NCBI GenBank assembly: GCA_002179805.1
Contig: NAVB01003528.1
Location: forward strand, 1 to 23,988
Origin: Acanthamoeba lenticulata
Taxonomy: Eukaryota; Discosea; Longamoebia; Acanthamoebidae
Direction of reading: 5' to 3'
DNA: 23,988 nt
Shown piece by piece: positions 1 to 11,065 of the stretch (position 1 is its first letter; the number at the start of each line of letters is the position of its first letter). A model generated the notes under the pieces. It did no database searches. It had not been told where the DNA came from and saw only the letters and a list, made by a program, of their open reading frames with translations. A program made the position numbers and the translations under genes.

Positions 1-1042
1 CAGGCTCACTCAGTCAGGCCCGATCCTGCTGGTAATGACGATGGTGGAGCTGCAACACGCGCATACCGCCGCTCGATGTCAACGCTAAAGTCAACGCCCA
101 TGCGCTCGATGATGGGTTTGAAGACCATCACGCAGTAGTCCACCTGCGGTGCCGCCAGCGCGTTGGTGCCGCCACCAAAGGTGACCACTGACACAAAGAC
201 GGCACCGATCATGAAGCATAAGCAAGCCAAGCCCAAGCCAAGCGCCTTTTAAAAAGAAAGGACGACGAAAAGAAGCGGCAACGCACGGGTCTCGTGAGGC
301 GCAAAGACGAGGCAGGGAAGCGAGATCTGGATGAGCAGCGTCGCGCTCCTGCGACAGCGGGACCAACAGCACCGTACCATCAGGTCGACAGGTCTTCAAG
401 CAAGAGCAGAGAGATGGCTCGAGGGGCCGCGTACCCGGCAGTGCCGGTGTCGCCAACGAACTCCTTCCGCCCGGACACAAAGCGACCTGGCCTGAAGGAC
501 ACCTCCCTCGACCACAGCTATTGTGCATACAGGCACACACGGCGGGGCGCACACAACGTGAGCTACCCCTGGACTGTGATGGCGCTGAGGAGCCAGAGTC
601 ACAGTACCTCGGCGCCGTCGAGCCAGCCATCGAACATCTCAGCAACGAGACGAATGCCAGTAAGATGCTGAGCCATAAGGCCTGGACGGTTGCGGTTGGC
701 CCGAATATTAAATGCCTTGATGGGCCGGCCGAGAAGGGCACTCAAAGAGAAGGTGTTGCGCAGCACTTGGCCACCGCCTTCCTTGTAGGCTCCGTCAATC
801 AGAAGGTGGGCATGCCCATCTACATCCACGGTGCTGCCGCTGGGGGCAGAAGTCGAGTGCAGTTGAGCTGCGCGATTTTGTTTGGCCTCGAATTTGAGCA
901 TGTTGCGTCCCTTCTTCTTCTGCTTTCCCTTACCCTTCTTTTCTGCCACGGGTTGTTCACTGCCTTCAGTTGCCTGAGTCGGTTCTGCGTTCACAGGCCA
1001 CTCGTTTCGATTGCGCTTGCCCCCTCTATCATCCTTCTTCAT
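1..1042 (-). CDS. rtcA: RNA 3'-terminal phosphate cyclase, N-terminal part (runs off left edge)
   Basis: RtcA-family enzymes convert RNA 3'-phosphates to 2',3'-cyclic phosphates using ATP, through an enzyme-AMP intermediate. I read four exons on the minus strand: 1042-608, 517-435, 348-287 and 187-67, all with GT-AG introns and matching phases; the rest lies beyond base 1. Exon 1 carries the family start [15 protein letters not shown] followed by [18 protein letters not shown] and the GLMAQHLTG segment. Exon 2 gives FRPG...FVGDTGTAG. Exon 3 gives [16 protein letters not shown]. Exon 4 gives [14 protein letters not shown]...[10 protein letters not shown]. The catalytic histidine near the C-terminus is not in the window. 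The ATG at 1042 adds about 80 residues ahead of the core, with a lysine-rich patch ([12 protein letters not shown]) that could be a nuclear/nucleolar signal. It lies 147 bp downstream of the GT61 gene on the same strand. Confidence 0.9.
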
Positions 1043-1188
1043 CGTGCGCTCTCTTTCTGTCACCTTCGCGGACGATGTGTCGCCAGCTGCCCAGCTGGCT
1101 GTGTCCAACGATCGGTGAACACATCTTTGTTTTTTCTGCGGTATTACTCCTTTTTCTTGATTTTTTTCTTTTATTTTTGTTCTCAAGT

Positions 1189-3701
1189 TCAAGAGAACCG
1201 CTTGTCGAGAAGCGACTCTACGATGCCCAAGATGAAGGGCACGTCTGCGATGTAGTTCTGCGACTTGGCCGTCGAACTTGTGCCTAGCCACTCAATAACG
1301 TTAACAAGAGTCATGACGGCAGTATGAACGAGAAAACTTGGTGGTACTGTACCGTCGGCGGTCATGTTGGTGGTCACGGCGTGGTAGCCCAGGCCCAAGC
1401 GCGACGTAACGAAGATGTTGAGGTGCCGCGCCGCCACCAACTGCATTTCAGAGCCAGAGGTCGGTGGTAAGCCTGGTGAACCCTGAACAGGGAGCACGGA
1501 GGCTACGTACCTCGATAACCTGGGCACCCGGACGAACAGCGTACAGGTTGGCAAAACCTGCGTGCACAACCAGGTCAGCATGCAAGAGCACGACCACAAG
1601 CCAGATCTTCAGCGTACCGGCGCCGTGCGGGCCCACAATGATGTCGGCAACGCTGAATGACCGCCAGGCCTGGATCATCGGAGTCTTTGGCAAATGCTCC
1701 ATCAACAGGATTCGCATGTGGTGTCCCCGTGCCATGGCCTTGATTGGGTAACGCAGCGCGAGGTTCCAGAAGCCCTCCTTGAGCTCCTCGTAGTTGTTGA
1801 TGATGCGCCCAATGTTCGGGTTATCTCGTATGATGAAGAGCACCCTAATCACGACTTCAGGAAGTGTTGACCTGAGCTCCCAGGCCTTCTCGTCCTCAAC
1901 CTCAGGCAGAGGGCCATTGGCGTCGTAAGGCTTGACACTCGCGGCTTCCGTCGGGTCTGGCAGGTTGTTGACCACTAGATCGAGGGGAGTGAGCTGGCTG
2001 CGCCTCGCCTCTGGAGGCACGCCAGCCAAGTCCAACAAGTTGTGCCTGATGATCCCTCCCAACGCAAGCGAAGGCACATCGGATCGGTCGATTGGCTGGA
2101 TGTAGTAGATGATATCTGCACGCACGTTGACCCAAGTGACAAACCGCTTGCTGCGACATTGGACAAACGTTTGGTTAACTCCAGAAAGGACATAACAAGA
2201 GAAACAAAAGGTACCTCTCCAAGCCCAACATGCTTGAGTACTTCTCGATCATGGGCTCGCCACCATCAACGTGGATCTTGATGTCCGGATAGGCCAGCAG
2301 GTAGTGATAGAGCGGTAGCAAGCGGTATGCCTCACTCACCATCCAGTGCCAAAACATGTTTTGGTGAACGTGGGTGAGGACCAGGATCTGTTGGACATCA
2401 ACCCACTCGTGCTTCATCGTCCCATCCTGGCATAACTCGTTATGGTAAGCACTCCTCAAAAACAGTGAGTAAGCTCCGTACCTCACGGGTGGAAGTCAAG
2501 TCCTCCCAAAACGCACTCCATTTCGAGTTGATCACATCCGGCCAGTTTTCAATAAGAATGCCAGGTGATATGATCGACCCCTGTCGGGTAACAAAGCCAT
2601 TGTAGATGATCCCGACCTCGGCAGGCTTGAGATTGAAGCCTCGACGCGCCTCATGTAGTGCAGACCAGTTGCTGGCAGCCATCAGCGCTCCAATAATGCG
2701 GGCGTAGTTGTTGCCCGATATGCGGCTACCGATCTCACTTAGGCTGGGGTAGAAGACGGGTGGCATCTGCTGGAGGCTGTATGCTGTTTTGATTGCGCTC
2801 TCTGTCATCTCCGCTCCTCGCAACCCAACTATGCTTTCCACTTGACCTGGTTTCGCCGGCACCAGCCTCAGGTAGTTCATGCAGAAGTAGTCAAAGAGGT
2901 TGCAGCTCAGGGTGTACACGTGGGGGTCAGAAGTCACTGAAAACGCGAACTGTCAGCCGGCATACAACAGGTTGTAGTTCTAGAGAGAGTGAGGGTTAGT
3001 ACCTGCCCACAGTTTGCTGAGGCTGACGAACGACACACCATCCTGACGCACGGCACCGAATAAGCATTCAAGGAAGTCACATCAGTGTGGTAAGGAGACG
3101 CACGTAGCCGACTTGGGGTGGCTTGTGGTCAATGAAAAACCGGGCAGTCTCTTCCCACGACATCCGGTCATATGCCTGCATAACAGAGGCAAGTTCACGT
3201 GAGCTCACACGAATGCAGCGAAAGGGAACGGCTCAGGGAGGCAGAAACCTTCTTGTGGTCTTCCTGCGCGGCAGATAGGCCAGACATGACCCTGTTCCGA
3301 GTCTTTTCGAGGCGTTCAAGGAACTGTGGGCCGTAGCCAGCCATTTCTACTGAAGAGTAGGCCATTGGCAGGGGCAGCATGCCCGCTTGAGAGGAAGCTG
3401 GTGGCGGCGAGGTAAAAGGAGCAGATGAAGGCCGAGATGAACGGAAAAAATCTACAGAAGTGGAGGAAGAAGGAGAGGGAGGGAATTGTCGGAGGCTAGC
3501 AACTCGCTGCCCGTGATGAATATAACCAGCCAGATAACCGAGGAAGAAAATCCACACAACTAAGAGGACGCTCCAGCCCCATCGCGGAGGGGAAGGATGC
3601 CCAGACGGCGCTGGGTGCTGAATCGTGGTGGGGAGAGAAGAAGTGGCGGAGGAGGCGGCACCAGCCTTTCGTCTCCAGAAAGAAGACTTTGAGGTCTCCA
3701 T
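1189..3701 (-). CDS. Glycosyltransferase family 61 (DUF563-type), type II membrane protein
   Basis: Probably a Golgi glycosyltransferase of the GT61 family, which includes plant arabinoxylan xylosyltransferases and EOGT/POMGNT2 relatives. The ATG at 3701 (METSKSSFW...) is followed by a short basic cytoplasmic tail, a single hydrophobic anchor near residues 43-61 (SVLLVVWIFFLGYLAGYI) and a Ser/Pro-rich stem. Exons I can join: 3701-3249, 3175-3104, a short exon giving DGVSFVSLSKLWA, a long exon ending near 2481, then four more down to the stop at 1189. Family landmarks appear in order: HQNMFWHWMVSEAYRLLPLY, VRADIIYYIQP, VLFIIRDN...GRIINNYEEL, and IIVGPHGAG joined across an intron to FANLYAVRPGAQVIE. 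The GPHGAG...N...RPGA..IE block is the most diagnostic. The acceptor sugar cannot be predicted. An ORF extension above 3701 would need a TTG start, so I used the ATG. Confidence 0.82.
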
Positions 3702-3855
3702 CGTCGCCCTCAACAATGATCTTTTGCTCTCAGCTCTTTGAACTGGCCAGAACTGGCAGAGACTCGGCGGAGTTTTGCTGACGTCACGAACTACCTAACT
3801 CTGGATTGAGATTACCATTTTTGAACGTTTCCTTAACGGCCGTTGCAGTTACAGT

Positions 3856-6800
3856 TCAACCCACACGAGACAACACCCGGGTGCCCGCAGCGACCTGAAA
3901 TGCGAGCGGACCTGCGCACGCTGCGGGGCCCTGGCTGACGAGCACGCAATCTGCCGCCACCCGGCTTTTGTTGGCCACCAACTCGGCCAGCGTGCTCGGC
4001 CAGTCTAGTTCTTCCAGCAGTTTGGCGTCACCCACGAGCGCGCGCACGTCATCTCCGTACACCTACCACTGGTCTGTCAGCCAAGGAGTTGGGCTCAAGA
4101 ACAAGGGAGGGAGAAGAGGGCAAGCGGACCTCAAGTCGGAGCCGGGAGTCGGTGAGGAGCGTCGTTGTGGTGGTCGTCGGCAGAGGAGGCGAGGACGCCA
4201 CGAGGAGAGACACACGACACAGCCTGACGGGCGAAGGGAGCATGCGCAGACAGACCGGGCAGAACCACCAGGTCCCCATCGCGCTCTCCCGACGCTCCGC
4301 TGGCGAGCGGCACTGCGCACAGCCGCTGTAGAACGGGCCGGCGTCTTCGCTGGGCGTGATTACCTCTTCCACAAGACCTGCGACTCGAACGAGGGCACCT
4401 GCGTCGTTTTCATCGCCGTGTGAGACGCGGGGAGGAACCAAAACAACATGAACAGCGAAGCTGCATACCGGCGTGGAGCGACGGGTGCGGCAGGGGATGC
4501 GGGTGTGGAACAAAGAACGAGTGCAGAGCGGGCGCCGCCGTGTTGAGTCCCTCTAAGGCCGTGATGACCTCGTCCGGGAACGCTTGGTTGGCCAGCGTCG
4601 GAAGCTGAGGTAAATATAATGTCGAGTGAGCTAAGATCACTGATGTGAGCAGAGGGCGCCCAGTCGATCGGTGTACCTCGTCGCTGCGCGCGCCCAACCA
4701 AGCAGAGGGGCCCTCCTGTGGACGACAGGCCTTTTTTATACACGTGAACTCGTCAGCGACCAGCGCTGGCCCGTTCTCAGACTGACCCTGTACAAGACGC
4801 ATGCGTCAGAGAAAGGGGGAGGGAAGACCAGAAGCCGCCATCATGTGGCGGGCGGTTTTCGTACCTCGACCCGCAGCAGAAGGTTGGAAATATACAGAAG
4901 CGAGTCGCCCAGGCAGAGGCTCCAGACCGCATCACAGGGCAGCCACCGAGGGAGCTCCACTCGAACTCTGGGCGCCGGCGCAAAGAAGACATTAGACGAC
5001 CTTGGAGGGGCAGTGAGGCATCACCTGCGATGAAGCTAGCGAAACGCACAGATACGACTGCGTTGGTGGTGAAGACGAGCTCGAGGCCAGAGGCGGTAGC
5101 GAAGGATCGGTTACAAACAGTGTCGTCATCGTCGTTGATCCGTGGTGAGCTGGTGGCGTCGAATCCTGCTGAGCTGTCCAAAAATAATAAAATTGCCTAT
5201 TGGTGCTGCCGGTAACGACTCCAACCACACGGCACACGATGCTGACCCGCCGCGCTGGCAAAGCCTGCATAGGATACAGCCTCGAGCAGGTTAACCACTG
5301 CTTGCAGCATCAGGCAAAAGTGGTACGACAGTAGGAATGAGCAGGTACCGAGGCGGGGCTGCCTCGCGGATAGAGCAGCGGTGCCAGGTTGCGTAGAATG
5401 TGCGTCTGCGGCGGCTTGTAGTGGGCCAGGAGCTGCACCTTGGCCTCGGCCGCCGCAGCTTGCTCCTCTCCGTCTTCGCCGGCGCTGTTGGCTGGGTCGC
5501 CCTTCTCCTCCTCGATCGCCTGCGATGCGCCGTTGGCCACGAGCACGGTCACGCACGTGCCTTGCTGGTCGGCGCCTATGCTGGCCAAGAGGCTCGTCAC
5601 GCCTTGCTCCCTGCAGCAGGCACGGCCCACCCAGTGATCAGCCTTGAGCGAGGCAGTTGCGGCGACGCTCGGCACAACTTACTTGAGCACATGCGGGGCG
5701 ACTTTGCAGGCCGCCACCACGAGCTTGCGGAAACTGTAGGCCTTGCCCTCGCCCTGGAGGAGGACGTCCTGCCTGCTCTGTGGCGTGAGCAAAGCGGTGG
5801 TAACCGGGGAAGGGAGCACTTGTGTACCACTGCGCGACGCAGGAAGCCGGAATCCGCAGCAAACACAGGTTCTGCTCCGTGTCGTGTACGAGAAGCGTCG
5901 CTGCATAGGGCTCCCGCGGTGCGAGATTGTTGGGACCGGGAGGCGGCACATCACGGCCGTCGAGGCTCTTTGGCGGAAAAGCAAGCACGTAGGCCCGCTG
6001 AACGAGGCCCAGGAAGGCCGGCATCTCCGTTCCGACGGGCACGAACGAGGTTAGCCCGATCGTCGATTTGCTGCGTTTCCCCGCTTCCTCGTCTTCGCCG
6101 TCCTGGTCGTGATGGGAGCTGGTCTGTGAAGCCACGCCCAGCTCGTCCGCCGAGCCCTCGCCTGCGCACCCATATAAGCCATGAGAAGCCGCAGACCACA
6201 AGGGCGCCGCCCTAAAGAGGAGGAGGAGAGGGAAAGACCTAGGGCGGCAGTCTGGGAGCCCTGCGAGGCCGAACGCTGCAGCTGGCTGAGCGGTGCAGAT
6301 GAGGGAGAAGCTGGCGGAAGAAGGGACGGAGAGGGCGCAGACGCAAGAAGACACAAGATGTCCTCTAGGTTGTCCGGGGCGTGGTCCTTGACGCAGTTGC
6401 CCGTCAGGATCACGCGCCGGCCGGCCACAACGACCTCGTGCCTAACCGATTAACCCACGCACAGCGGGTGATCAGGTGGTGCATCACGATATGGGAGGGC
6501 AGGAGGAGGGCTCACGCACCAGGGCGCGAGGATGTGCAGAGTCTGCGCCTGCTCGGGGTCGAGGTTCAGCGCCTTGCCTAACATCAGGGAAAAGACTACG
6601 TCGATTTGCTCCGGCTTCCAGCCATCGTGCACCGCCTGCGCGGTTCCGCACACAAAGGACAGTTGTTCAGTTGTGTCTTGGACGAAGAGGAGAGGAGGCT
6701 AGGGCATGAGAGCGGGACTGACCTCGTCAAGGGTGAGGTTAGCGGGCGGCAAAACGACGGCGGTCGCGGTGAAGAGGCCCGCTTGCATCGTCAGCGACAG

Positions 6801-9213
6801 AATGTGCACGCTCAAGCCCGCAGGCACGACGGACTGTGCCTAAGAGTAGCAAAGAACGCGAGGTCAGCCTCAGAAGGGAGAAGGAGTGCCGTGCGGTCGT
6901 GCGTGCCTCCACAGGGATCAAGGTGGGGAGCGTGGGCATGGCGGCCGACATGCGTCCCACGAACCGCTCGACGATGCGCGACAGTCGCATGGCAAAGCCC
7001 GAAGGCACAAGCCGGCGAGTGGACACGCCCGGCAGCACCACTCCTCCCAACGACTGCGTGTCCTTCTCTGGCGTTTTGATCATCTGCAGGAATCGACCCC
7101 GGCCCCCAGGCGAGGTTTCTGACACGGCGGGCGCTCGTCGGCCCAGCTGCCCGACACACATAAGCCACAGAAGACTCACACATCAGTGCATCGCTTGAGA
7201 TGTTCACACTCCCGTGCGAGCGCACCAAAAACCGCTTCTGCACGTGAAGCGGACTTTCGTCCACCGTAGAAGCGGGAGCCACTTGGCTCTCGGAAAACTC
7301 GTCCGCGTCCTCCTGCTTGATGGTAGGAATGACCTGCACACATACACACACAAATAAGGCCAAGGCCAGGCAGCAAAAACAAAGGCAGAAAGAGACGAAC
7401 CTTGCGCGAAGGCCAGCCGCCCTCTTCGGATGCCTCGGCTTCAATATCGTCCTCAAGCAGCATGTCGGGCACAGCCGCCTCTTCATCCTCACCGCCGCCG
7501 TCCACTGACTCGATGTGGTCCTGTCGCTCGGCGGGGTCGTAGAAGGGGTAGCCCATGGGGTGCTGGTCCAACTGCATATCTTCGGCATCGTCCTGGTCAA
7601 TGTCCTCTTCGCGCTTGATGTTGACCTGGACGAGTTCCCGAACTCGGTCAGTCTCGGCCAGTCAACCAAGGTAGCCAGTGAGAAGGCGAGGGCAGAGACC
7701 ATGACGGGCGGGGTGAGGAACATGGGTGTCGGAAGGGACAGGGGCGCGAACGAGCCATCAAGTGGCTGCTCGTCGCCCTCTTCCTCCTCGGGGCGGATCT
7801 GGTCTTCCTCTTGCCGGAGATCGTCCTCAGACACATGGATGTCTTCGGGCCCGCTCTCTTCGTCATCTTCTCCGGTTTTATCCTTGCCTTTGCTTTGTGG
7901 CGACGTCTGCCGCGCATGCTGTCGAGCATCGCGAAAGTTACATTCGAGTGTTAGGGTCACATGACTCCAAGCAACGCGCTACAGCTGGAGGAGCTCGTAC
8001 CCCCCAGTGCGGTGTCTCGGGCTGCTTGAATTGGCTCGCCTTCGACAGACCAAAGCTGGTGTCTTCATCATCGTCGCCTGTAGACACAGGCACGCACCCC
8101 TCCCGTCGTCAGTATTTATAAAATGGTGTTTAGGTTCGATATTGTGTGGAGACATGGCAGGTGACGCACTGATGTCTTCAATCTCGTCGTCGGCGTTGTT
8201 CTGTACAACCGGGCCAGGCCGGTTCGGCGTTCGCACAGTAGCGGCGGCCGGCAATGGTTGCGCCTCTCGCTCCTGCGTGCCGGGAACGAACTCTTCATCT
8301 TCGTCTTCATTGCTGACGTCCACTTCCTCCACGTCCTCGGCCGCGTCGTCCGTTTGGCTCCACTGCACACAAGCACAAACCCAGTCCACGTGAGCAGACC
8401 GAACCACTTCAGCTGTGCGATTGGCTGGGTAGGGGCACCTTCTCGTCGCGCGAGCTGGGCAAGCGAACGAGAGACGACTTCCATTTGTACTCAACCGGCG
8501 TAGACGGCGTCGAGCGAGCCTGATAAGGGGCTGTCACAAGCTGGCCGCGGCTGTCGGCGGCAGCTATGGGTGAAGCCACTGCCGAGCCCTCGTCCCTCTC
8601 CGGCGACTTTCGCTTGCGCCCCTTCTTGGCGGACACTGGGGTGAGGAGGCGCGGCTCGGGGGCGTGCATGGCGCTCATTGCCCTGGCAAACAGCTCATCG
8701 GCAGACTCTGCAAGGTTTGCACAAAATAAATCCATGCTAATGTGCGGTGAAGACCAACAGGAGGTGGATGCGGGCACCTTCGTGGAGAGCGTCATGTGAA
8801 AAGAGAGAAGTAGAAGTAGAAGAAGAAGAAGCACGGACGACGTCCTGCGATGCGGCAAGCGGCTGGCACTCTTGGGAGTCAGGCACGCTTTCTACAAGCC
8901 TGCCGCTGTGCTGCGAGAAGCAGAAGGACAACCCGGGTCGCGATGATGAAATGGCACCAGATTGTGTAATAGGTTCATCTTCTAGTTTCTCGTGCTCTTC
9001 AATCCCGTCTTCTTCCTCTTCAAGAACAGGCTCACTATCTTCCTTCTTTCGTCGCTGTATCCAACCCCCACCGCCCTTGTACATCGGGAAACCAATTGCG
9101 CAGATTGTGCGTCTGGGCCCAAATTCGCCACCTTGCCCGTTTTTGCCTGTTTCTTGGAAGGCGCAATTTTCTTCCAAGAAATGCAACGTTCAGCACCTCA
9201 CCAAGAGATCCAT
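3856..9213 (-). CDS. Large acidic protein with C-terminal OB-fold/zinc-ribbon region, possibly SPIDR-like DNA-repair scaffold
   Basis: I join this long multi-exon gene by compatible splice phases; at first sight it looks like three genes. The N-terminal third is disordered and acidic, with a basic patch (KKGRKRKSPER). The links EIEDIS|DDDEDTSFGLSKASQF (intron 8169-8078) and PHWG|HARQTSPQ (intron 8000-7919) keep frame and tie the middle to it. Central exons read LHILAPW|HEVVVAGRRVILTGN, then CLLRIPAS..AQW|QDVLLQGEGKAYSFRKL, then APHVLK|EQGVTSLLASIG. The end carries a C-x2-C...C-x2-C zinc ribbon (GCAQC and FCPVC) just after VRVAGLVEEVITP, then VRALVGDAKLLEEL and the stop at 3856. A zinc ribbon set into an OB-like fold, with the W..LL.EGK.Y pattern upstream, recalls SPIDR (partner of RAD51, BLM and FIGNL1), SHLD2 and RPA1-type proteins. 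The SPIDR call is by pattern memory only. The start at 9213 (17-nt first exon) is uncertain, and at least one junction near 7200-7130 is unresolved; the next in-frame ATG is at 9084. Confidence 0.5.
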
Positions 9214-9401
9214 CTTCTTGTGCAAGAAGTTACTTGGTACCAACGTTGGCCACAGGCTTTGATGTAAACACAGACTATGCACAGAGTTTATTCACAGACT
9301 TTTGGGGCTCGCGCGCGGTCAGCCCGCACCTCGCCCCACTGCCGGGGCAAGGGGTCACGACGTGGCGCACAAGGTGCCCCAAAACACACACCAACGGTGC
9401 T

Positions 9402-10712
9402 TCAGCAGGCGCGACCAGCGGTGACGTGGCCAGCATGCAGTGCGCCATCGACGAGCGGCTTGATGTGGAGGCGCATGATGGGTGCATGGTTGCCCTCGGC
9501 CCAGAAGACCTCGTCGTGAAGCCGAAGGGCCTCGGCCAGTTCCTCCTCGGAGCACAGGTGGATGACGTCGCCCTCGTCGTCAACGTAGGTGAGCGCAAAG
9601 GCGCGCGGCAGCGCCTCCTTGGCCAGCAGCTGGCACTTGCTGTCGAGGTAGGTGGCGGCATAGCTGTGCAGCTTAGCAAAGGTGAAGGCGCTCCTCGGGA
9701 AGCGCAGCCTGTGGATGTCGCTCGCCGAGTAGTAGAGCTTGACAACAACCACTTGCTCAGGCATCTTCTTCTTCGTCTCCTTCTCCTGCTGCTCAACCAC
9801 CTCAGTGGCAACCGTATCGCAGACCTCGGGTTCAGCTACCGGCAGCTTCTCCTCAATAACGACGAAAGCCTCGTCCTCGGAAGAAGGAGCAACAGAGGGC
9901 GGTGCCGGCGTGAAGGGCAGCCACTCCTCATCGGTTGAGACAAAGTCGTCACCGCTGTCCGCCTCGAGCTGCTTCTTGTCCTCGTCCTCGTCCTCGTGAG
10001 CAAGGGTGGCCTCAAGCTCCTCCCAGCTCTCCCTGATCTCGTCGGGGCTCAGAAGGGTATCCTCGTTAGGATCGGTCTCCTGCGTGTCGGTTGGCGACTC
10101 AAGCTTGGATTGGAGATCGGCCAGCAGGGCTGCGTCGTCGTCGAAGTCGCGAAGTACGTCGAACGAGTTCCTGGTTTCGGTGATGAAGTCCTGAAGAGGC
10201 ACCCACCTGACCTTCTTCTTCGGCTGCGGGGTAGCCACGCGCGCCTGCTCCTGGGCAGCGCGCTGTTGCCTCCTCTTGGCGCGTTGCTGCCTGTTAGCCT
10301 TGATCTTCTTCTTCTTCTGGTACTCGCAGAGGACGACATGGTCACGGCCGCTGTTCTGCGAAGTCACAGGAGGCATCACAGGCACAGCAAACACGTTCGA
10401 GGGCGTGTCGTCTTCGATCCAGTCATCCACAGAGACCTCCTCGCCTGGTCTCGCGTCGGTTGCCGACTCGGCATCGGCGAAGCTGAGCAAGACTTCGATG
10501 GCCCTCTCGATCGAATTACCTTCTTGCTCCAAAACCGAATGGAGAACGGTGTTGTCGTAGTTGGGGAACATGGTCTGAAGGTAGTGGAACAACGGGTTAT
10601 GGTTGTTGACGGCGACCGTCTTGGGTTCAGCAGGCTTAGCAAACGACATCACAGCGTGGCTGGCATCTCGCAGCATCGCGCTTTTGACAGAATTCTTGCC
10701 GCGCCTCGACAT
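9402..10712 (-). CDS. CUE-PB1 domain protein, putative ubiquitin-binding adaptor
   Basis: This is an intronless 436-residue protein, which is unusual next to its intron-rich neighbours. Residues about 40-78 form a CUE domain with the MFP motif (LFHYLQTMFPNYD) and the closing di-leucine (IERAIEVLLSF); CUE domains bind ubiquitin. Residues about 80-315 are a low-complexity, acidic linker with a Lys/Arg/Gln-rich coiled stretch (KKKIKANRQQRAKRRQQR). Residues about 321-418 form a PB1 domain. Its first strand is VVVVKLYY with the lysine typical of type II surfaces, and the acidic OPCA-like motif is VDDEGDVIHLCSEEELAEAL, typical of type I. It could therefore bind other PB1 domains at both faces. The architecture resembles selective-autophagy receptors such as p62/NBR1 in parts, but with the order reversed and CUE in place of UBA. 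A LIR motif is not obvious. The ATG at 10712 is the only sensible start. Confidence 0.8.
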   Translation of the reverse strand: MSRRGKNSVKSAMLRDASHAVMSFAKPAEPKTVAVNNHNPLFHYLQTMFPNYDNTVLHSVLEQEGNSIERAIEVLLSFADAESATDARPGEEVSVDDWIEDDTPSNVFAVPVMPPVTSQNSGRDHVVLCEYQKKKKIKANRQQRAKRRQQRAAQEQARVATPQPKKKVRWVPLQDFITETRNSFDVLRDFDDDAALLADLQSKLESPTDTQETDPNEDTLLSPDEIRESWEELEATLAHEDEDEDKKQLEADSGDDFVSTDEEWLPFTPAPPSVAPSSEDEAFVVIEEKLPVAEPEVCDTVATEVVEQQEKETKKKMPEQVVVVKLYYSASDIHRLRFPRSAFTFAKLHSYAATYLDSKCQLLAKEALPRAFALTYVDDEGDVIHLCSEEELAEALRLHDEVFWAEGNHAPIMRLHIKPLVDGALHAGHVTAGRAC

Positions 10713-11065
10713 CGTTGGGCTCGCGTAATACTAAAATCTAAACAGGGGAAGTTGCTGATGGTGTGGCCCTCTGTGCGGTTGAGGGTCTTTTAAAAGGTGG
10801 TGTTACGATCGACAATATCAATGTGGCGCTGGATGCGCAGTGGAAATTTTCAGGACGGATGCCTGCCTCGTTATTTCTTGCCAGCTCTTCACTGAGACCT
10901 TCAGCCGTTCCAGGTTTTTTCCGACAGCACCGAAAACTAGCCGGCAACTTGGCAGCTCGTCTGTTGTACTACTTTTCCTTGCTTTCCCAGTTGGCCAGCA
11001 ACTTTGACCAAGACGAAGAGCCGGGCACGAGTCTGGCCAACAGAAGACCCAACATTTACCGACAC
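10713..11065. promoter_or_regulatory. Divergent intergenic region between the CUE-PB1 and phosphatase genes
   Basis: These 353 bp separate two head-to-head start codons, so they should hold both promoters. I see a TATA-like tttaaaagg near 10790 and an A-rich stretch near 10733-10742 (tactaaaatc), but no motif I can assign with certainty. A plus-strand ORF crosses the region and enters the phosphatase first exon; I treat it as chance because no family signal precedes the phosphatase ATG. Confidence 0.35.

Noticed and set aside
521..1255. 244-codon plus-strand ORF opposite rtcA
   Set aside because: The opposite strand encodes the clearly conserved RtcA core, and this frame ends in a Phe/Leu-rich run produced by a T-rich intergenic tract.
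5400..6215. 271-codon plus-strand ORF, with other long plus-strand ORFs across 5.4-7.9 kb
   Set aside because: It is antisense to exons with coherent splice phasing, has Arg/Ala/Pro-rich low-complexity content and no family signal; long open frames are expected opposite GC-rich exons.
7336..7352. CA-rich microsatellite
   Set aside because: A short dinucleotide repeat inside an intron, common and uninformative.
7979..8494. Separate gene ending at the TAG at 7979
   Set aside because: That ending reads through two introns; splicing at 8169 and 8000 gives an acidic sequence continuous with the following exons.
8813..8833. GAA/GTA microrepeat
   Set aside because: On the minus strand it is the pyrimidine-rich tract of an intron in the long gene; ordinary intron composition.
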